A stretch of 64,000 bases of DNA from Planktothrix sp. PCC 11201 (GTDB taxonomy: Bacteria; Cyanobacteriota; Cyanobacteriia; Cyanobacteriales; Microcoleaceae), in NCBI RefSeq assembly GCF_900009135.1, contig NZ_LT797705.1, positions 28,724-92,723 on the forward strand. The letters are read 5' to 3'. The notes under the pieces were generated by a model, which worked only from the letters and a program-made list of their open reading frames with translations, made no database searches and had not been told where the DNA came from. The translations under genes were made by a program, and so were the position numbers. Shown piece after piece: positions 44,890 to 53,952 of the stretch; position 1 is the stretch's first letter; each line of letters opens with the position of its first letter.

Positions 44890-47800
44890 CTACTTAATAC
44901 TTTCTAATAACAAAAGTAAACTTTTTTTCAGGAGCCTGAACCCTATACCCAATCGGTCTTTAAGGTTATTGGTGATCCCACTTTTAGTAATTCCGAGTAG
45001 GGACGCGATTTCGTCGATAGTGGCGACAGTGCCGCTTTGAATGGAATGCCAGAGTGCTTCAATAATTCCCCTTTCGGTTTGAGCGCCTTTAGAAGCCGCT
45101 TCAGGGGCATAATCATCAATCTTCTCAACGGTGACGGTTGCGCCGGGGAAGGCTAACCGGATTTGACTGATGGTATGCTGATCGAAGTCTGCAACTAAGT
45201 AACTGTGAAGTTGTTCGGACGGTCGCAGGTGGGCGCGAAGTCGGCTAACGTCTTGAATGAGTTCTGAGGTGATTTTGCGGTTGACCCATTGGCCATATTG
45301 CCCGATTAATTTTTCAGGACAGTTAACCCATCCCCCTAAAATCTGATATTCAGCCCCAATTCCCCCTAAATTAGGGACAGGTCTACCAATACTAATCAGG
45401 CTTTGAGTATTGAGGAATTGGTTTGAACCCCTGGTATCCCGATGCCAGTACCCCAATTTCAAATCATCTGTTAAGTCTTGATAATGATCGATGGCGGATT
45501 TATGGTCAATTAATCCGATATTGTGACCTTGTTCTTTGTGAATTTTTGCGATCGCTTCAATGCCAATTCTAATCCGTTGCTGTTGGGTGTCTCGTCGTTG
45601 TTTACCGCAATTTCCTAACCCTTTAATCAGATGAATATGCAAGTTGGGTGTACAACGTTGAACCTCTCTTACTTCTAAAATTTCATTCGGATTAATCCCT
45701 AAACTGAAGGCGTAATCTTCTTTAGATTGAGTTGCATCTAACGCAATCGAAAACCCTGCATTTTTAATAATATTACGATGGCGTTTAGCCAATTTAGTTA
45801 TCATTAATTTACCATTATTAATTCTCAAATTAATTCTTTTATTTCCCGTTACGCAATCGATTAAAATAGGTAGCCAAGATGGAATAATATTTGCTTTAAT
45901 TGCAGCTTGTTTTTGTTGAGGGGTGTCAAGAGAATTAAGGTATTTTTCATAATTCTCAAAAATCTTATAACATTCTTTTTTCAAATCCTTGAGGGAAGGG
46001 GCGATCCAATTGGTTCCACTAATTTTAATCGCGGTAACTTCACCATTAATCATTTCATAATCCCAGATAGGAGTACCCCAAACATTATCTGCTTTCAACC
46101 AATCATCAGCATAAAGTTCCCAGATTTTTTGGTTTAACTCATCAATAGATGGCATCAATTCCATCACTTGATGATGATAAATACCCCATTTATATTTTTC
46201 TTGATCAACTTCTTCTAACGCTTGATAAACTGCCATTAAAAGGGGACGTAATGCCTTGAAAATGCGTTCATCATCTCGAAGTTGCAATTTAGATGCTGTT
46301 TTGATAATCTCATCAATTTTAATAGTAATTTGATGAGCATTTTTAATATTTTTATCGGATTCTTCAACAATTAAAATGTCATCTTTTGAAGGAGTTGGAA
46401 TCGAATTAATATCGGCTCTAATTAACGGTTCATAGTTTAAAGTCTCCCTACGATTGAGTAGAAAAGGACAGCCCTGACTCAGTAGTGGGCAAGATTGACA
46501 AATCGGTGAGTCTTTCCCCCCAAAAACCGGTAATCCAAGTTCAGAAACTGTTAAAAATGTGTCATTTTCAGGACAATTAGAAGGGATAGTAATAGTTCCA
46601 TTTTTTTGATCTAAACTTGTAGCTCGAATGATGTAAGGCTTGCCCAACGGAGTACGGCGACTGAAATCATAAACTAAACCATTATGGCGCGATTCGAGGT
46701 CAATATAGTTGCCTTCAATGGTAGCATTGGTGGGGTTTCGATGGTCAGGAGATAAGTAGAAAATACGAGTTTTATTCTCAGTTTGATGGGGTTTAATTCC
46801 AAAGGTTTCTAAGTTAATTAATCCAGCATCATGAGATTTACCATGTCCAGCAGGAGTTGAATCTTTAAGATATTTATATCCTCTTTCATACGCTTCTTGA
46901 TAAAAAGTTAGTCGTTCTCCTTGTTGAATGATAAATTGAGGATGTCCTAATTGTTGCCATTCATCAACCATTGGGAGTTGTCTTGGAATATAAGGCATGG
47001 AAGTTAGAATCTGAGGTTTCCAAAGAACAATTGCCGTTGATTGGAGAGTTGGAATTGAGGTCGTTTTTGGGATTGAACTAGCTGCAAATTCTGTTGTTTG
47101 ATCAAGTTTTTTACCCTTACGGAGATGGTGGCTATAAAACTGTTTTAAGGTTTGGGTTAATTCCTCTTGGAGTTGTGGAAGCTTGAACTGTTCAAACAAT
47201 TCTGTTTGAGAAAGAGTTAAAGAATGAGAATCTCCCGCTTCGGCAATTCCTGCCCAAGTTTCAAAGGAAATCAGGGTAGCTTGATTAAAGGTTTGAATAT
47301 CAATTTCATCGATATCTAACCCTTGAGATTTAAGTTGCTTTCCTTGACCCCAATCTCTAATTTCAAGGGTATATCCTAATCGTTTGATAAACTGATTAAG
47401 TTCTCGATATTGCCTCAAAACTTGGGGATTGAGGAGAGAACCGGCATCAGAATTTAAGACGATTCTTTCCGGTTGAATTTCTTCAAGAATCGCTTGGAAT
47501 TGTTCAGGAGAATGATGCCAATTCACTCCCCCCGCACCGACTACGGTTAAGTGATGCCGCCGTGAAGCGATTAAGGGTTTTAACGTTCCCTCAATAAGGT
47601 CTAAGTTTCTGGAACTGGTTTGATAGAACTGTAACGGCAGTTCTCCATTTTTTAAATGAGGCCGGACAAGGTGTTTATATTTGCCATCTTCTCGATTATC
47701 AGATGCGAGTTGAAACCCAATAATTAATCCCTTAAAACTGAATAAAGGAATGAGAAATCCATCATTTTTAATTTGTAAGGTTAGTCCATCGATACTGATA

Positions 47801-48264
47801 CCTGGAAAATTAGGATTAACAGGAATCATTAAATGTTGATAGCGAGTGACAGATTTAAAGCCAATTGCTTCAATATCTGCATCTGTTAATCCTCGATTGA
47901 GTAAAGATTGACGGTGACGGGTACTTAAACCCAGTTGTTTGAGGAGTTTTCGAGCTTCTTGGTCTCGTTGTTCATCGGTTAAAGCGGTTGCTTTGCGCTG
48001 TCTGTCCTGTTTTTTCCGTTCTTCTCGCTGTTGTTGCCATTGTTCTCGTTGTTGTTGGCGCTCTTGTTCGGTTTGGGAGTTGGAAGCGACGACCAGGGAA
48101 CCCATACCTCCTGTGAGTTCCTTTTTCCAAACCCAGCCAGATGGGACATTATTTTTATCGGTTCGCAGACAGAGGACAGCGACATCGGACAAAATCTGAC
48201 ATCCGTGATCTTTTCCACAGACGGGACAGGGATTGAGGCGATTGACGTAGTAAGCTTTAGCCAT
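44890..48264 (-). CDS. plasmid replication protein, CyRepA1-like
   Basis: 1124 residues. An N-terminal zinc ribbon (C13, C16, C22, C32) is followed by a Gln/Arg-rich coiled coil (65-95). A DUF3854/Toprim-like region has LIEGTLKPLIA (223-233), VVGAGGVNW and VLNSDAG (269-275). A helicase-like P-loop, STPAGHGKSHD (469-479), comes next. A Cys-cluster lies about 50-150 residues further on, CQSCPLLSQGCPFLLNRRETL. The C-terminus has a winged helix, IDEIASLLGITKSGITNNL. The combination is typical of cyanobacterial plasmid primase-helicase Rep proteins. The ORF ends just before an IS630 element, and C-terminal coding sequence seems displaced to 43173-43745 by a frameshift. Confidence 0.8.
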   Translation of the reverse strand: MAKAYYVNRLNPCPVCGKDHGCQILSDVAVLCLRTDKNNVPSGWVWKKELTGGMGSLVVASNSQTEQERQQQREQWQQQREERKKQDRQRKATALTDEQRDQEARKLLKQLGLSTRHRQSLLNRGLTDADIEAIGFKSVTRYQHLMIPVNPNFPGISIDGLTLQIKNDGFLIPLFSFKGLIIGFQLASDNREDGKYKHLVRPHLKNGELPLQFYQTSSRNLDLIEGTLKPLIASRRHHLTVVGAGGVNWHHSPEQFQAILEEIQPERIVLNSDAGSLLNPQVLRQYRELNQFIKRLGYTLEIRDWGQGKQLKSQGLDIDEIDIQTFNQATLISFETWAGIAEAGDSHSLTLSQTELFEQFKLPQLQEELTQTLKQFYSHHLRKGKKLDQTTEFAASSIPKTTSIPTLQSTAIVLWKPQILTSMPYIPRQLPMVDEWQQLGHPQFIIQQGERLTFYQEAYERGYKYLKDSTPAGHGKSHDAGLINLETFGIKPHQTENKTRIFYLSPDHRNPTNATIEGNYIDLESRHNGLVYDFSRRTPLGKPYIIRATSLDQKNGTITIPSNCPENDTFLTVSELGLPVFGGKDSPICQSCPLLSQGCPFLLNRRETLNYEPLIRADINSIPTPSKDDILIVEESDKNIKNAHQITIKIDEIIKTASKLQLRDDERIFKALRPLLMAVYQALEEVDQEKYKWGIYHHQVMELMPSIDELNQKIWELYADDWLKADNVWGTPIWDYEMINGEVTAIKISGTNWIAPSLKDLKKECYKIFENYEKYLNSLDTPQQKQAAIKANIIPSWLPILIDCVTGNKRINLRINNGKLMITKLAKRHRNIIKNAGFSIALDATQSKEDYAFSLGINPNEILEVREVQRCTPNLHIHLIKGLGNCGKQRRDTQQQRIRIGIEAIAKIHKEQGHNIGLIDHKSAIDHYQDLTDDLKLGYWHRDTRGSNQFLNTQSLISIGRPVPNLGGIGAEYQILGGWVNCPEKLIGQYGQWVNRKITSELIQDVSRLRAHLRPSEQLHSYLVADFDQHTISQIRLAFPGATVTVEKIDDYAPEAASKGAQTERGIIEALWHSIQSGTVATIDEIASLLGITKSGITNNLKDRLGIGFRLLKKSLLLLLESIK

Positions 48265-49010
48265 TAGCCTTCACCTCCGGTTGTCGTGTTGAGGGAGGTG
48301 AGTGCTTTATCCCGTTGATGGAATTGGATAGGGATAATTTTTTGTAGAGCTTTGTTGCGGTTTAGAGGCGTTAGCATATATAATGATGATGGTTACGATG
48401 ACGATGATGATGATGATGGTGATCGTGACGGTTATGAATGGTTACGATTACGTTTTTGATGCACCCTTCAAGGGTGATGAACGTCCCAAACCTTTGCCTT
48501 CGGTTAACTTGCTGGAGAAGCGTCGAAACTAATACAGCTTGTTAGAGATTAGGTTTTAGGTTGGGCTTTTTTCTGAAATAGTTAAAAATGACCGTGTAAC
48601 TGCTACAACAGTTACACGGTTTTGTTTTGATTGCAGAATCGACCCAGCCGATTGACCATACAACCACCGAACCGTTGTGAGTTAGACTTTCCGGTTGGCA
48701 TCTTGAATAGGTCAAGAATGATATTGAGTTCAGATGAAACCCTAGTAGAACTGGCCATAAGCTTTGACGAATAGTTAATTCTTTTTTCCAATATACTATA
48801 AATCTTTGAAAGCGGACACAATTTCTGCCATCAATGAGAACTATTGCTATTTTTTATGTTTTCAGACAATATTTTTTAGATAAAAAGATGTTGTTAATGT
48901 ACTCTGTCTAAAAGAATATTTTTAACGATTGATTATCAGAGATAGTCTTATTTAAACTGAGTCTCAGATAGAGAAAAATTATTTAAACAATAAAAATAGT
49001 TTATTGCTTA
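48265..49010. other. 746-bp region between rep and relaxase: origin candidate
   Basis: No protein gene is convincing. A GATGAT/GACGAT microsatellite lies at 48381-48446; one frame encodes an Asp-rich peptide, another a Met/Val-rich one of 51 codons. A 12-bp perfect hairpin lies at 48591-48620, with AT-rich tracts from 48775 to 49010. Lying between a Rep gene and a relaxase gene, it is the obvious place for oriV and oriT. I cannot define a nic site or clear iterons. Confidence 0.45.
48591..48628 (+). terminator. 12-bp hairpin followed by T-run
   Basis: The arms ACCGTGTAACTG and CAGTTACACGGT enclose a 6-nt loop, followed on the plus strand by TTTGTTTTG. It has the form of a rho-independent terminator, though no plus-strand gene is evident upstream. 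It could equally be an origin or transfer-site hairpin. Confidence 0.55.
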
Positions 49011-50699
49011 TTAGTTTAAGTTAATACCCTGAGTCCATTGTTCTAATTCTTGCTGTACTAAATTTCGAGTTTGATCAGTTTCAGGTAATGAATTGTTTAT
49101 TTCTGATTCTGAATTGATTAAAAGTTGATTCCAGCCTCCCATACCTGGATTAATTCGTTGAGCTTGCGGGAGAATCTCAATAATTTCTTGATAGACTTGC
49201 TCCCCGAATTCATCCCCTTTTAAACCAACGATTATAGTGGAAATATCCCTTAAAAAATCTATTGGGAATGAAGATGGATCATCAATGCTTAAGTACAATG
49301 TCGGTCTAATATTAAAATCAGGATCTAAAGCGATCGCAGACAAGGTTTCTATCGGATCACTGGTAATAATAGCTCGTTCAATATTATGTTGAGTGGCTAT
49401 CCAGAAAATGCCTGTTTCGTCATCCTCAGTCTTAGCCAACGGCATTTTCAGATCAGGATTAATGGAAAATTTTCCATTGGACTCTAAAGTACAAGTTCCC
49501 CTGTCCTCTCCAGCCAATGTGCGAAGGGTAAATACAGCACGGTTGTGTTCATCTGCATTAATCCATCCCTTGTCGTGTAACAAATCTATCAATTCAGAGG
49601 GTAAACTGCTATTTTCTATCAATCTTTCTCGTAAAAGTTGCCAAGGTGATGCTAAATTCTGCTGATGATTTTCTAAAGTTTCAGTAGGTTGAATTGTTTC
49701 AGTAAGTTGAATTGAAGGATCATCGATAGAGTCTGATTGTATTAAGTTAAAGTTGCTATTATCGAGATCCTCTACAGGTTGATTGACTGGATTCTCATCA
49801 GTCCAATTTGATAAGGCTAAATTATCTGGGTCAGTTTTTGGATTAAATAAATCATTAAAAGATGTTTCTTTTAAATCAACACATTGAGAATCTTGACTGT
49901 TATCAGAACCACTAAAGATTTCTTCAATTTCTTCTGAGTTTAAATTAGAATAATAGCTAACTCCTCGATATTTCTGAAGTCCTTTGAAGGTGTAAGATTT
50001 CCCTAAATGAGTGCCACTAAAAGCGACGTCACCCAACTTATAACTAATCCCTAATTCTTTTGTAGGTGTAGGTTTAATTCTAACACTAATTCCTTGCTGC
50101 GTAAGTCGGTCAACCAAAACCATCATTTCAGGCTGGTCAATTGTAGCTTGATCAAGAACGGTTTGTAGTTGTTCTCTAGTGCTAGTTTCTCCAGTTCTAG
50201 CTAATTGTCTACATTCGCCTGTGGTGGGAGAACGACGTTCTTTTTCCCAACTGCGGACGGTGGGTGTTAACCCATATTTTTCTTCTAATTGTTCAATTAA
50301 TTTCTCACTGCGTCGATAGTTCCAACTATCAGAGACACAAGTTCCTTTAATATTTAATTTAATCCGACTTGCGGCAATATGAATATGATCATGATCACAA
50401 TCTGTATGGCGAAAGATTGCAAATTGATTTTGATCAAATCCCATTCCCTTGAGGTAATCTAAACCAATTTCCAACCATTGAGCATCGGATAAAGCCTCAC
50501 TCTTTGGAATACTTAAAGCTGCATGATAAACCGGTTTTTGCACTCGATTGTTCAAATGGAGAAAAGAGCGAAACTCCACAGCTAATTCTTGTGGTGTTTT
50601 TCCCATCATATTGCTTCCAATTAAAGAAGCACCTTCTTTAGAAAAAAGGTAATTGAGCAGTTTGGTGAAGTTTTTCCCGATGATTTGTTTACCAATCAT
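49011..50699 (-). CDS. MobP-type relaxase with C-terminal DUF3991/Toprim-like domain
   Basis: 562 residues. The N-terminal relaxase domain (1-160) shows PVYHAALSIPKSEALSDAQW (motif II) and the metal-binding histidine triad in HTDCDHDHIHIAASRI (98-113). It nicks and carries plasmid DNA at oriT; the nicking Tyr is likely near residue 17 (LLNYLFSKEG). Residues 380-430 have LLHDKGWINADEHNRAVF (DUF3991-like), and 460-530 the Toprim-like ERAIITSDPIETLSALAL-type pattern (ERAIITSDPIETLSAIALD). The palindrome AATGGAAAATTTTCCATT is inside the coding sequence. No frameshift is seen, so mobilisation by this enzyme is still possible. Confidence 0.85.
   Translation of the reverse strand: MIGKQIIGKNFTKLLNYLFSKEGASLIGSNMMGKTPQELAVEFRSFLHLNNRVQKPVYHAALSIPKSEALSDAQWLEIGLDYLKGMGFDQNQFAIFRHTDCDHDHIHIAASRIKLNIKGTCVSDSWNYRRSEKLIEQLEEKYGLTPTVRSWEKERRSPTTGECRQLARTGETSTREQLQTVLDQATIDQPEMMVLVDRLTQQGISVRIKPTPTKELGISYKLGDVAFSGTHLGKSYTFKGLQKYRGVSYYSNLNSEEIEEIFSGSDNSQDSQCVDLKETSFNDLFNPKTDPDNLALSNWTDENPVNQPVEDLDNSNFNLIQSDSIDDPSIQLTETIQPTETLENHQQNLASPWQLLRERLIENSSLPSELIDLLHDKGWINADEHNRAVFTLRTLAGEDRGTCTLESNGKFSINPDLKMPLAKTEDDETGIFWIATQHNIERAIITSDPIETLSAIALDPDFNIRPTLYLSIDDPSSFPIDFLRDISTIIVGLKGDEFGEQVYQEIIEILPQAQRINPGMGGWNQLLINSESEINNSLPETDQTRNLVQQELEQWTQGINLN
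49461..49478. repeat. palindrome AATGGAAAATTTTCCATT, copy 3
   Basis: Within the relaxase gene, in frame (ESNGKFSIN). The same 18-mer occurs at 216-233 and 22359-22376. Confidence 0.8.
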
Positions 50700-51016
50700 T
50701 TGTTAAGATAATGTATTCAATAGATAAATTTTAGTAACTCAAGGAAACTGTCTTAATCTTATTTAAGAGCTTATTTATTCCTATTGTCACTAGCTTTTTA
50801 ATTGTTGATTTATGATTTTTGGTTTCAGGTGGCTAAAGTTAGTCATGTTTAGCTTATTGGTTTTTAAGAAGGAAAACGCTCTATCTTACGGTCATCCTTT
50901 GCTAACTCGTAAATCAGCCAATCGGTTGATTTATTTTTTTCGGTTGCAACTTAATAGCTGGCTCAACAAATCTGTGAAGTCTGGAAATCCCATATTTGCA
51001 GGAAAATTCTCATTTG

Positions 51017-51069
51017 TGTCAAGTTTTCTTGTAAAAAAACTTGACAACTATTGAAAAGGTTGAATAATG
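51017..51069 (+). promoter_or_regulatory. abiE promoter with overlapping inverted repeat
   Basis: The 11-bp arms TGTCAAGTTTT (51017-51027) and AAAACTTGACA (51036-51046) overlap a perfect -35 box, TTGACA (51041-51046). A -10-like ATAATG follows at 51064-51069, 17 bp later. AbiEi antitoxins repress their own promoter through inverted repeats, so this is the expected operator. The rest of 50700-51096 has an 80-codon frame (50812-51054) with no family features, not called. Confidence 0.6.
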
Positions 51070-51096
51070 GAATTAGTGCGTATCCAGGTTTAGAGA

Positions 51097-51825
51097 ATGA
51101 AAAGGAGCCGAGTTAATACCGCAGCGTTAATTCGTAGACAAATTGAAGAAGGAGGAGAAAGCTATTGGCGACACTCGGATTTCTCTAATCTGCCATCAGC
51201 AGCAGTTAGCAAAGCTCTCTGTAGACTGGTAGCAGATGGAGTTTTGGAACGAGTCAGCAAAGGGCTTTATTACCGTTCTCGCCCGACTCGATTCGGTCGT
51301 AGTCGTCCTTCTCAACATGAAATCCAAAAGCTACTAACTAAACAGAATTTGCATCCGGCGGGATTAAGTGCTGCTAATTTACTGGGATTTACAACTCAAA
51401 ATTTAATCCAAGGTGAGTTTGCGACTTCTGCCAATAGTGTCCCTCGCACCCTGATTGGCTCTCGTGTCCGACTTTATACTCGCCGACCTCAAACGTGGAA
51501 TAACTTGGAAGCCACTGATGCTGCGCTGCTTGATTTCTTAAGATATAGGGGGAATTTGAGCGAGTTGTCCCCAGCAGAAACGAAGCGACGGTTACTGGAT
51601 TATTTTCGAGATGGCGATCGCTTTGAACGATTAGTATCCGTAGCAGATGCAGAGCCTCCGCGAGTTCGAGCCATGCTCGGAGCAATTGGTCAAGAACTAA
51701 GGAAAAGTCCACAAGAACTCGAAAAACTGCGAAATAGCTTAAATCCAGTTTCTCGATTTAATTTTGGGAAGTTAAGCAACCTGCGCTATGCCAAGGAGTG
51801 GCAAGCAAACCGTGAAACTATTTGA
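51097..51825 (+). CDS. AbiEi-type antitoxin (DUF6088 family)
   Basis: 242 residues. A winged helix at the N-terminus (ALIRRQIEEGGESYWRHSDFSNLPSAAVSKALCRLVADGVLERVSKGLYY) is typical of AbiEi/DUF6088 repressors. A second domain (HPAGLSAANLLGFTTQ; LDFLRYRGNLSELSPAETKRRLLDYF) follows. It is the transcriptional autorepressor and antitoxin of a type IV toxin-antitoxin/abortive infection module. It overlaps the toxin gene by 38 bp in another frame. Confidence 0.88.
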   Translation: MKRSRVNTAALIRRQIEEGGESYWRHSDFSNLPSAAVSKALCRLVADGVLERVSKGLYYRSRPTRFGRSRPSQHEIQKLLTKQNLHPAGLSAANLLGFTTQNLIQGEFATSANSVPRTLIGSRVRLYTRRPQTWNNLEATDAALLDFLRYRGNLSELSPAETKRRLLDYFRDGDRFERLVSVADAEPPRVRAMLGAIGQELRKSPQELEKLRNSLNPVSRFNFGKLSNLRYAKEWQANRETI

Positions 51826-52753
51826 ACACCCTGATTTTCATGATGCTGTGATAGCAGCTAGAGGACATTTTGCTCACCTAGGGCTAACCGAGCAATTTAT
51901 TGAGAAAGATTATTATGTTACTGAAGCTCTAAGAATTGTAGCAACTCGATGGCCAAGTCAAGTGATTTTCAAAGGCGGAACCAGCCTTTTGAAGGGATGG
52001 AAATTAATTGAGCGGTTTTCAGAAGATATCGACTTGTTTTTGAACCGACAAGCTTTTGTTCCTCCTCTAGGTGCCAATAGGGTTGATCGAGAACTGGAGG
52101 CGATAGAAGCTGCTGTGGAAGATCATCTAGGTTTGACAGTCGAACCAACGTTGGGAAGAAGAAAGCGGGGGGTTTATCGCAATAGTTATTTTATCTATAC
52201 TCAACAATTCTCGGGCATTGAGGCAATCGCCAATCGCATTTTCCTAGAAATGGGAACCCGCAGTGGCACTTACCCCACTCAAACTGTCCTGCTCTCCTCA
52301 TATATAGCTGAGTTTCTAAACCACATCGGGCAAAGTCTAGATACAGAAGATGAATCACCTTTTCCCATGCTATTGCTGGATTTTCGGCGCACCTTTGTCG
52401 AGAAGTTATTTACGATCCACTCAAAGGTCATCAAGAGTCAGGAACAGGGGCAATTAATTGGGGCATATGCTAGACATTACTATGACCTGTTTTGTTTAGC
52501 CAAGCAGCCTGAAGTGCAGAAACTACTTGAAAACGAGGAATACAGCCAGCTTAAAGAAGACTGTGATTGTATTAGTCGAGAATACTTTCCAGATTACAAG
52601 CCACCCGAAGCGATGAAATTTTCAAACAGCTTGGCTCTATTCCCAACGGGAAGCCTGCGCCAAACTCTCAAGAGAGAATATGAACAGCAATGCAGTAGGC
52701 TTTGCTATGGAAATTATCCAACTTGGGATGAGATAAGCTGCTACGCAGCTTGA
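51788..52753 (+). CDS. AbiEii/AbiGii-type nucleotidyltransferase toxin
   Basis: 321 residues. The nucleotidyltransferase hallmark FKGGTSLLKGW (61-71) and SEDIDLFL (78-85) hold the catalytic acids. AHYYDLFCLAKQP-like sequence (ARHYYDLFCLAKQP) and VEKLFTIHSKV in the middle match the family. These toxins add nucleotides to tRNA or similar targets and block translation. The last residues (CYAA) come from the terminal repeat of an inserted IS; without it the gene would end STFKKYN. The catalytic domain is unaffected. Confidence 0.9.
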   Translation: MPRSGKQTVKLFEHPDFHDAVIAARGHFAHLGLTEQFIEKDYYVTEALRIVATRWPSQVIFKGGTSLLKGWKLIERFSEDIDLFLNRQAFVPPLGANRVDRELEAIEAAVEDHLGLTVEPTLGRRKRGVYRNSYFIYTQQFSGIEAIANRIFLEMGTRSGTYPTQTVLLSSYIAEFLNHIGQSLDTEDESPFPMLLLDFRRTFVEKLFTIHSKVIKSQEQGQLIGAYARHYYDLFCLAKQPEVQKLLENEEYSQLKEDCDCISREYFPDYKPPEAMKFSNSLALFPTGSLRQTLKREYEQQCSRLCYGNYPTWDEISCYAA

Positions 52754-53922
52754 TTTAATAAATAGCATTTCCTTTGTTTTTAATTTTGCGAGACCAATTA
52801 ATGATTAAATCTCCTTCGTTTAACAATTTATTCAATAATTCTTCTAACTGCTCTACTGATTCAAATAGCCGATGAGCAATATATTCTTTAGCTGAGTGCC
52901 AAACCAATTCAATTAAATTAAAGTCAGGGCTGTAAGGGGGCAAAAACTCTAACCTAATATTCGGCATTTCTGCTTCTATTCTCTCTAAAATCTCTTTCTT
53001 TTTATGAAAACTAGCATTGTCTAAAATTATTACTAATTTAGGCCCAGTTTCTAAAAATTCTTCGGCTAATTTTCCCGACTCTATCCATTCTTCAACAATC
53101 CAATTATGTAAAGCTTTGATTTGTTGATAAAAGGTCTCCGATTCTCCTTTCTTAATCACAAAATTTATTCTTTTTTTATCGCTATACCTTAACCCTCCCA
53201 TTAGATTTACTCTTCCTTTCCTTCTTTGTCCTGTTACTTTTTTTCGGCTTCCCTTTTTCCCCCAGGTTTTTCTTCTTATTACTCTCAAACTAAATCCTAC
53301 TTCATCCCAAAACCATACTTGCAAGCGTTCAGGTGATTCTTTTTCTATTTTTAAATACTCTAACAATTTCTCTTTAAATGCTTTCCTGTGTACCGGATTT
53401 TGTTTGTCCTCTAAGCTGTACTTTGCCCAAAGGTAAACGTACTTTTTTCTTTGTAATATTCTCCTGACTTGAGAGCCACTCAACTTAATTCCTGTTGCTT
53501 GCTCTAAATATGTTGCTAATCTATTTCCTGTCCATCTCCCAAATTCATATCCGTATTCTGATGGTTCTTTTTCTACTACTTTTAGTAACATTTCTTCATA
53601 TTCAGCCGTAGCTTTCCGAAAGTTTCCTTGGCTTCTTCCATCTATAAAACTCTCCATTTTATCGGGATCACCATGAACAGCCCAGTACGCTACTGTCGGA
53701 TAGGAAATTTCTAAAAAATTGGCTATCTTTTGATAGGTTTTTCCCTCATTCATTAATAATAAAATTAAAATCCTTTCTCTAATTTGAGCATTTTGATTTT
53801 CTTTCATTTCTTTAAGTAATCTTTCTTTTTGCTCTTTAGACAGATGATTTTTGGCTGGCATTGGGGGTTATATCCCTAAAAATACTTAATCTTCTATTAT
53901 ACAATCAAGCTGCGTAGCAGCT
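52736..53922 (-). mobile_element. second IS630-type element, diverged relative of copies 1-3 (1187 bp)
   Basis: The perfect 20-bp terminal inverted repeat AGCTGCTACGCAGCTTGATT is flanked by TA (52734-52735 and 53923-53924). Each repeat is itself a small hairpin (AAGCTGC-GCAGCTT). The length equals that of the other element, but the protein is clearly diverged. It is inserted in the last codons of the AbiEii gene. Confidence 0.9.
52755..53861 (-). CDS. IS630-family transposase (diverged paralogue)
   Basis: 368 residues, aligning end to end with the 370-residue transposases elsewhere (GYEFGRWTGNRLATYLEQ; VWFWDEVGFSLRV; VIILDNASFH; PPYSPDFNLIELVWHSAKEYI). The three catalytic acids are conserved. 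The frame is intact. Differences are spread through the sequence, so it is a sister IS, not a recent copy. Confidence 0.95.
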   Translation of the reverse strand: MPAKNHLSKEQKERLLKEMKENQNAQIRERILILLLMNEGKTYQKIANFLEISYPTVAYWAVHGDPDKMESFIDGRSQGNFRKATAEYEEMLLKVVEKEPSEYGYEFGRWTGNRLATYLEQATGIKLSGSQVRRILQRKKYVYLWAKYSLEDKQNPVHRKAFKEKLLEYLKIEKESPERLQVWFWDEVGFSLRVIRRKTWGKKGSRKKVTGQRRKGRVNLMGGLRYSDKKRINFVIKKGESETFYQQIKALHNWIVEEWIESGKLAEEFLETGPKLVIILDNASFHKKKEILERIEAEMPNIRLEFLPPYSPDFNLIELVWHSAKEYIAHRLFESVEQLEELLNKLLNEGDLIINWSRKIKNKGNAIY

Positions 53923-53952
53923 TATCAACCTTTAAAAAATACAACTGATGGC

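Noticed and set aside
48612-48821. Minus-strand 69-codon ORF in the candidate origin region
   Set aside because: It starts without a ribosome-binding site, and its 3' end abuts the hairpin. It is more likely non-coding.
50812-51054. Plus-strand 80-codon ORF
   Set aside because: It overlaps the abiE promoter hairpin, has no ribosome-binding site and no family pattern.
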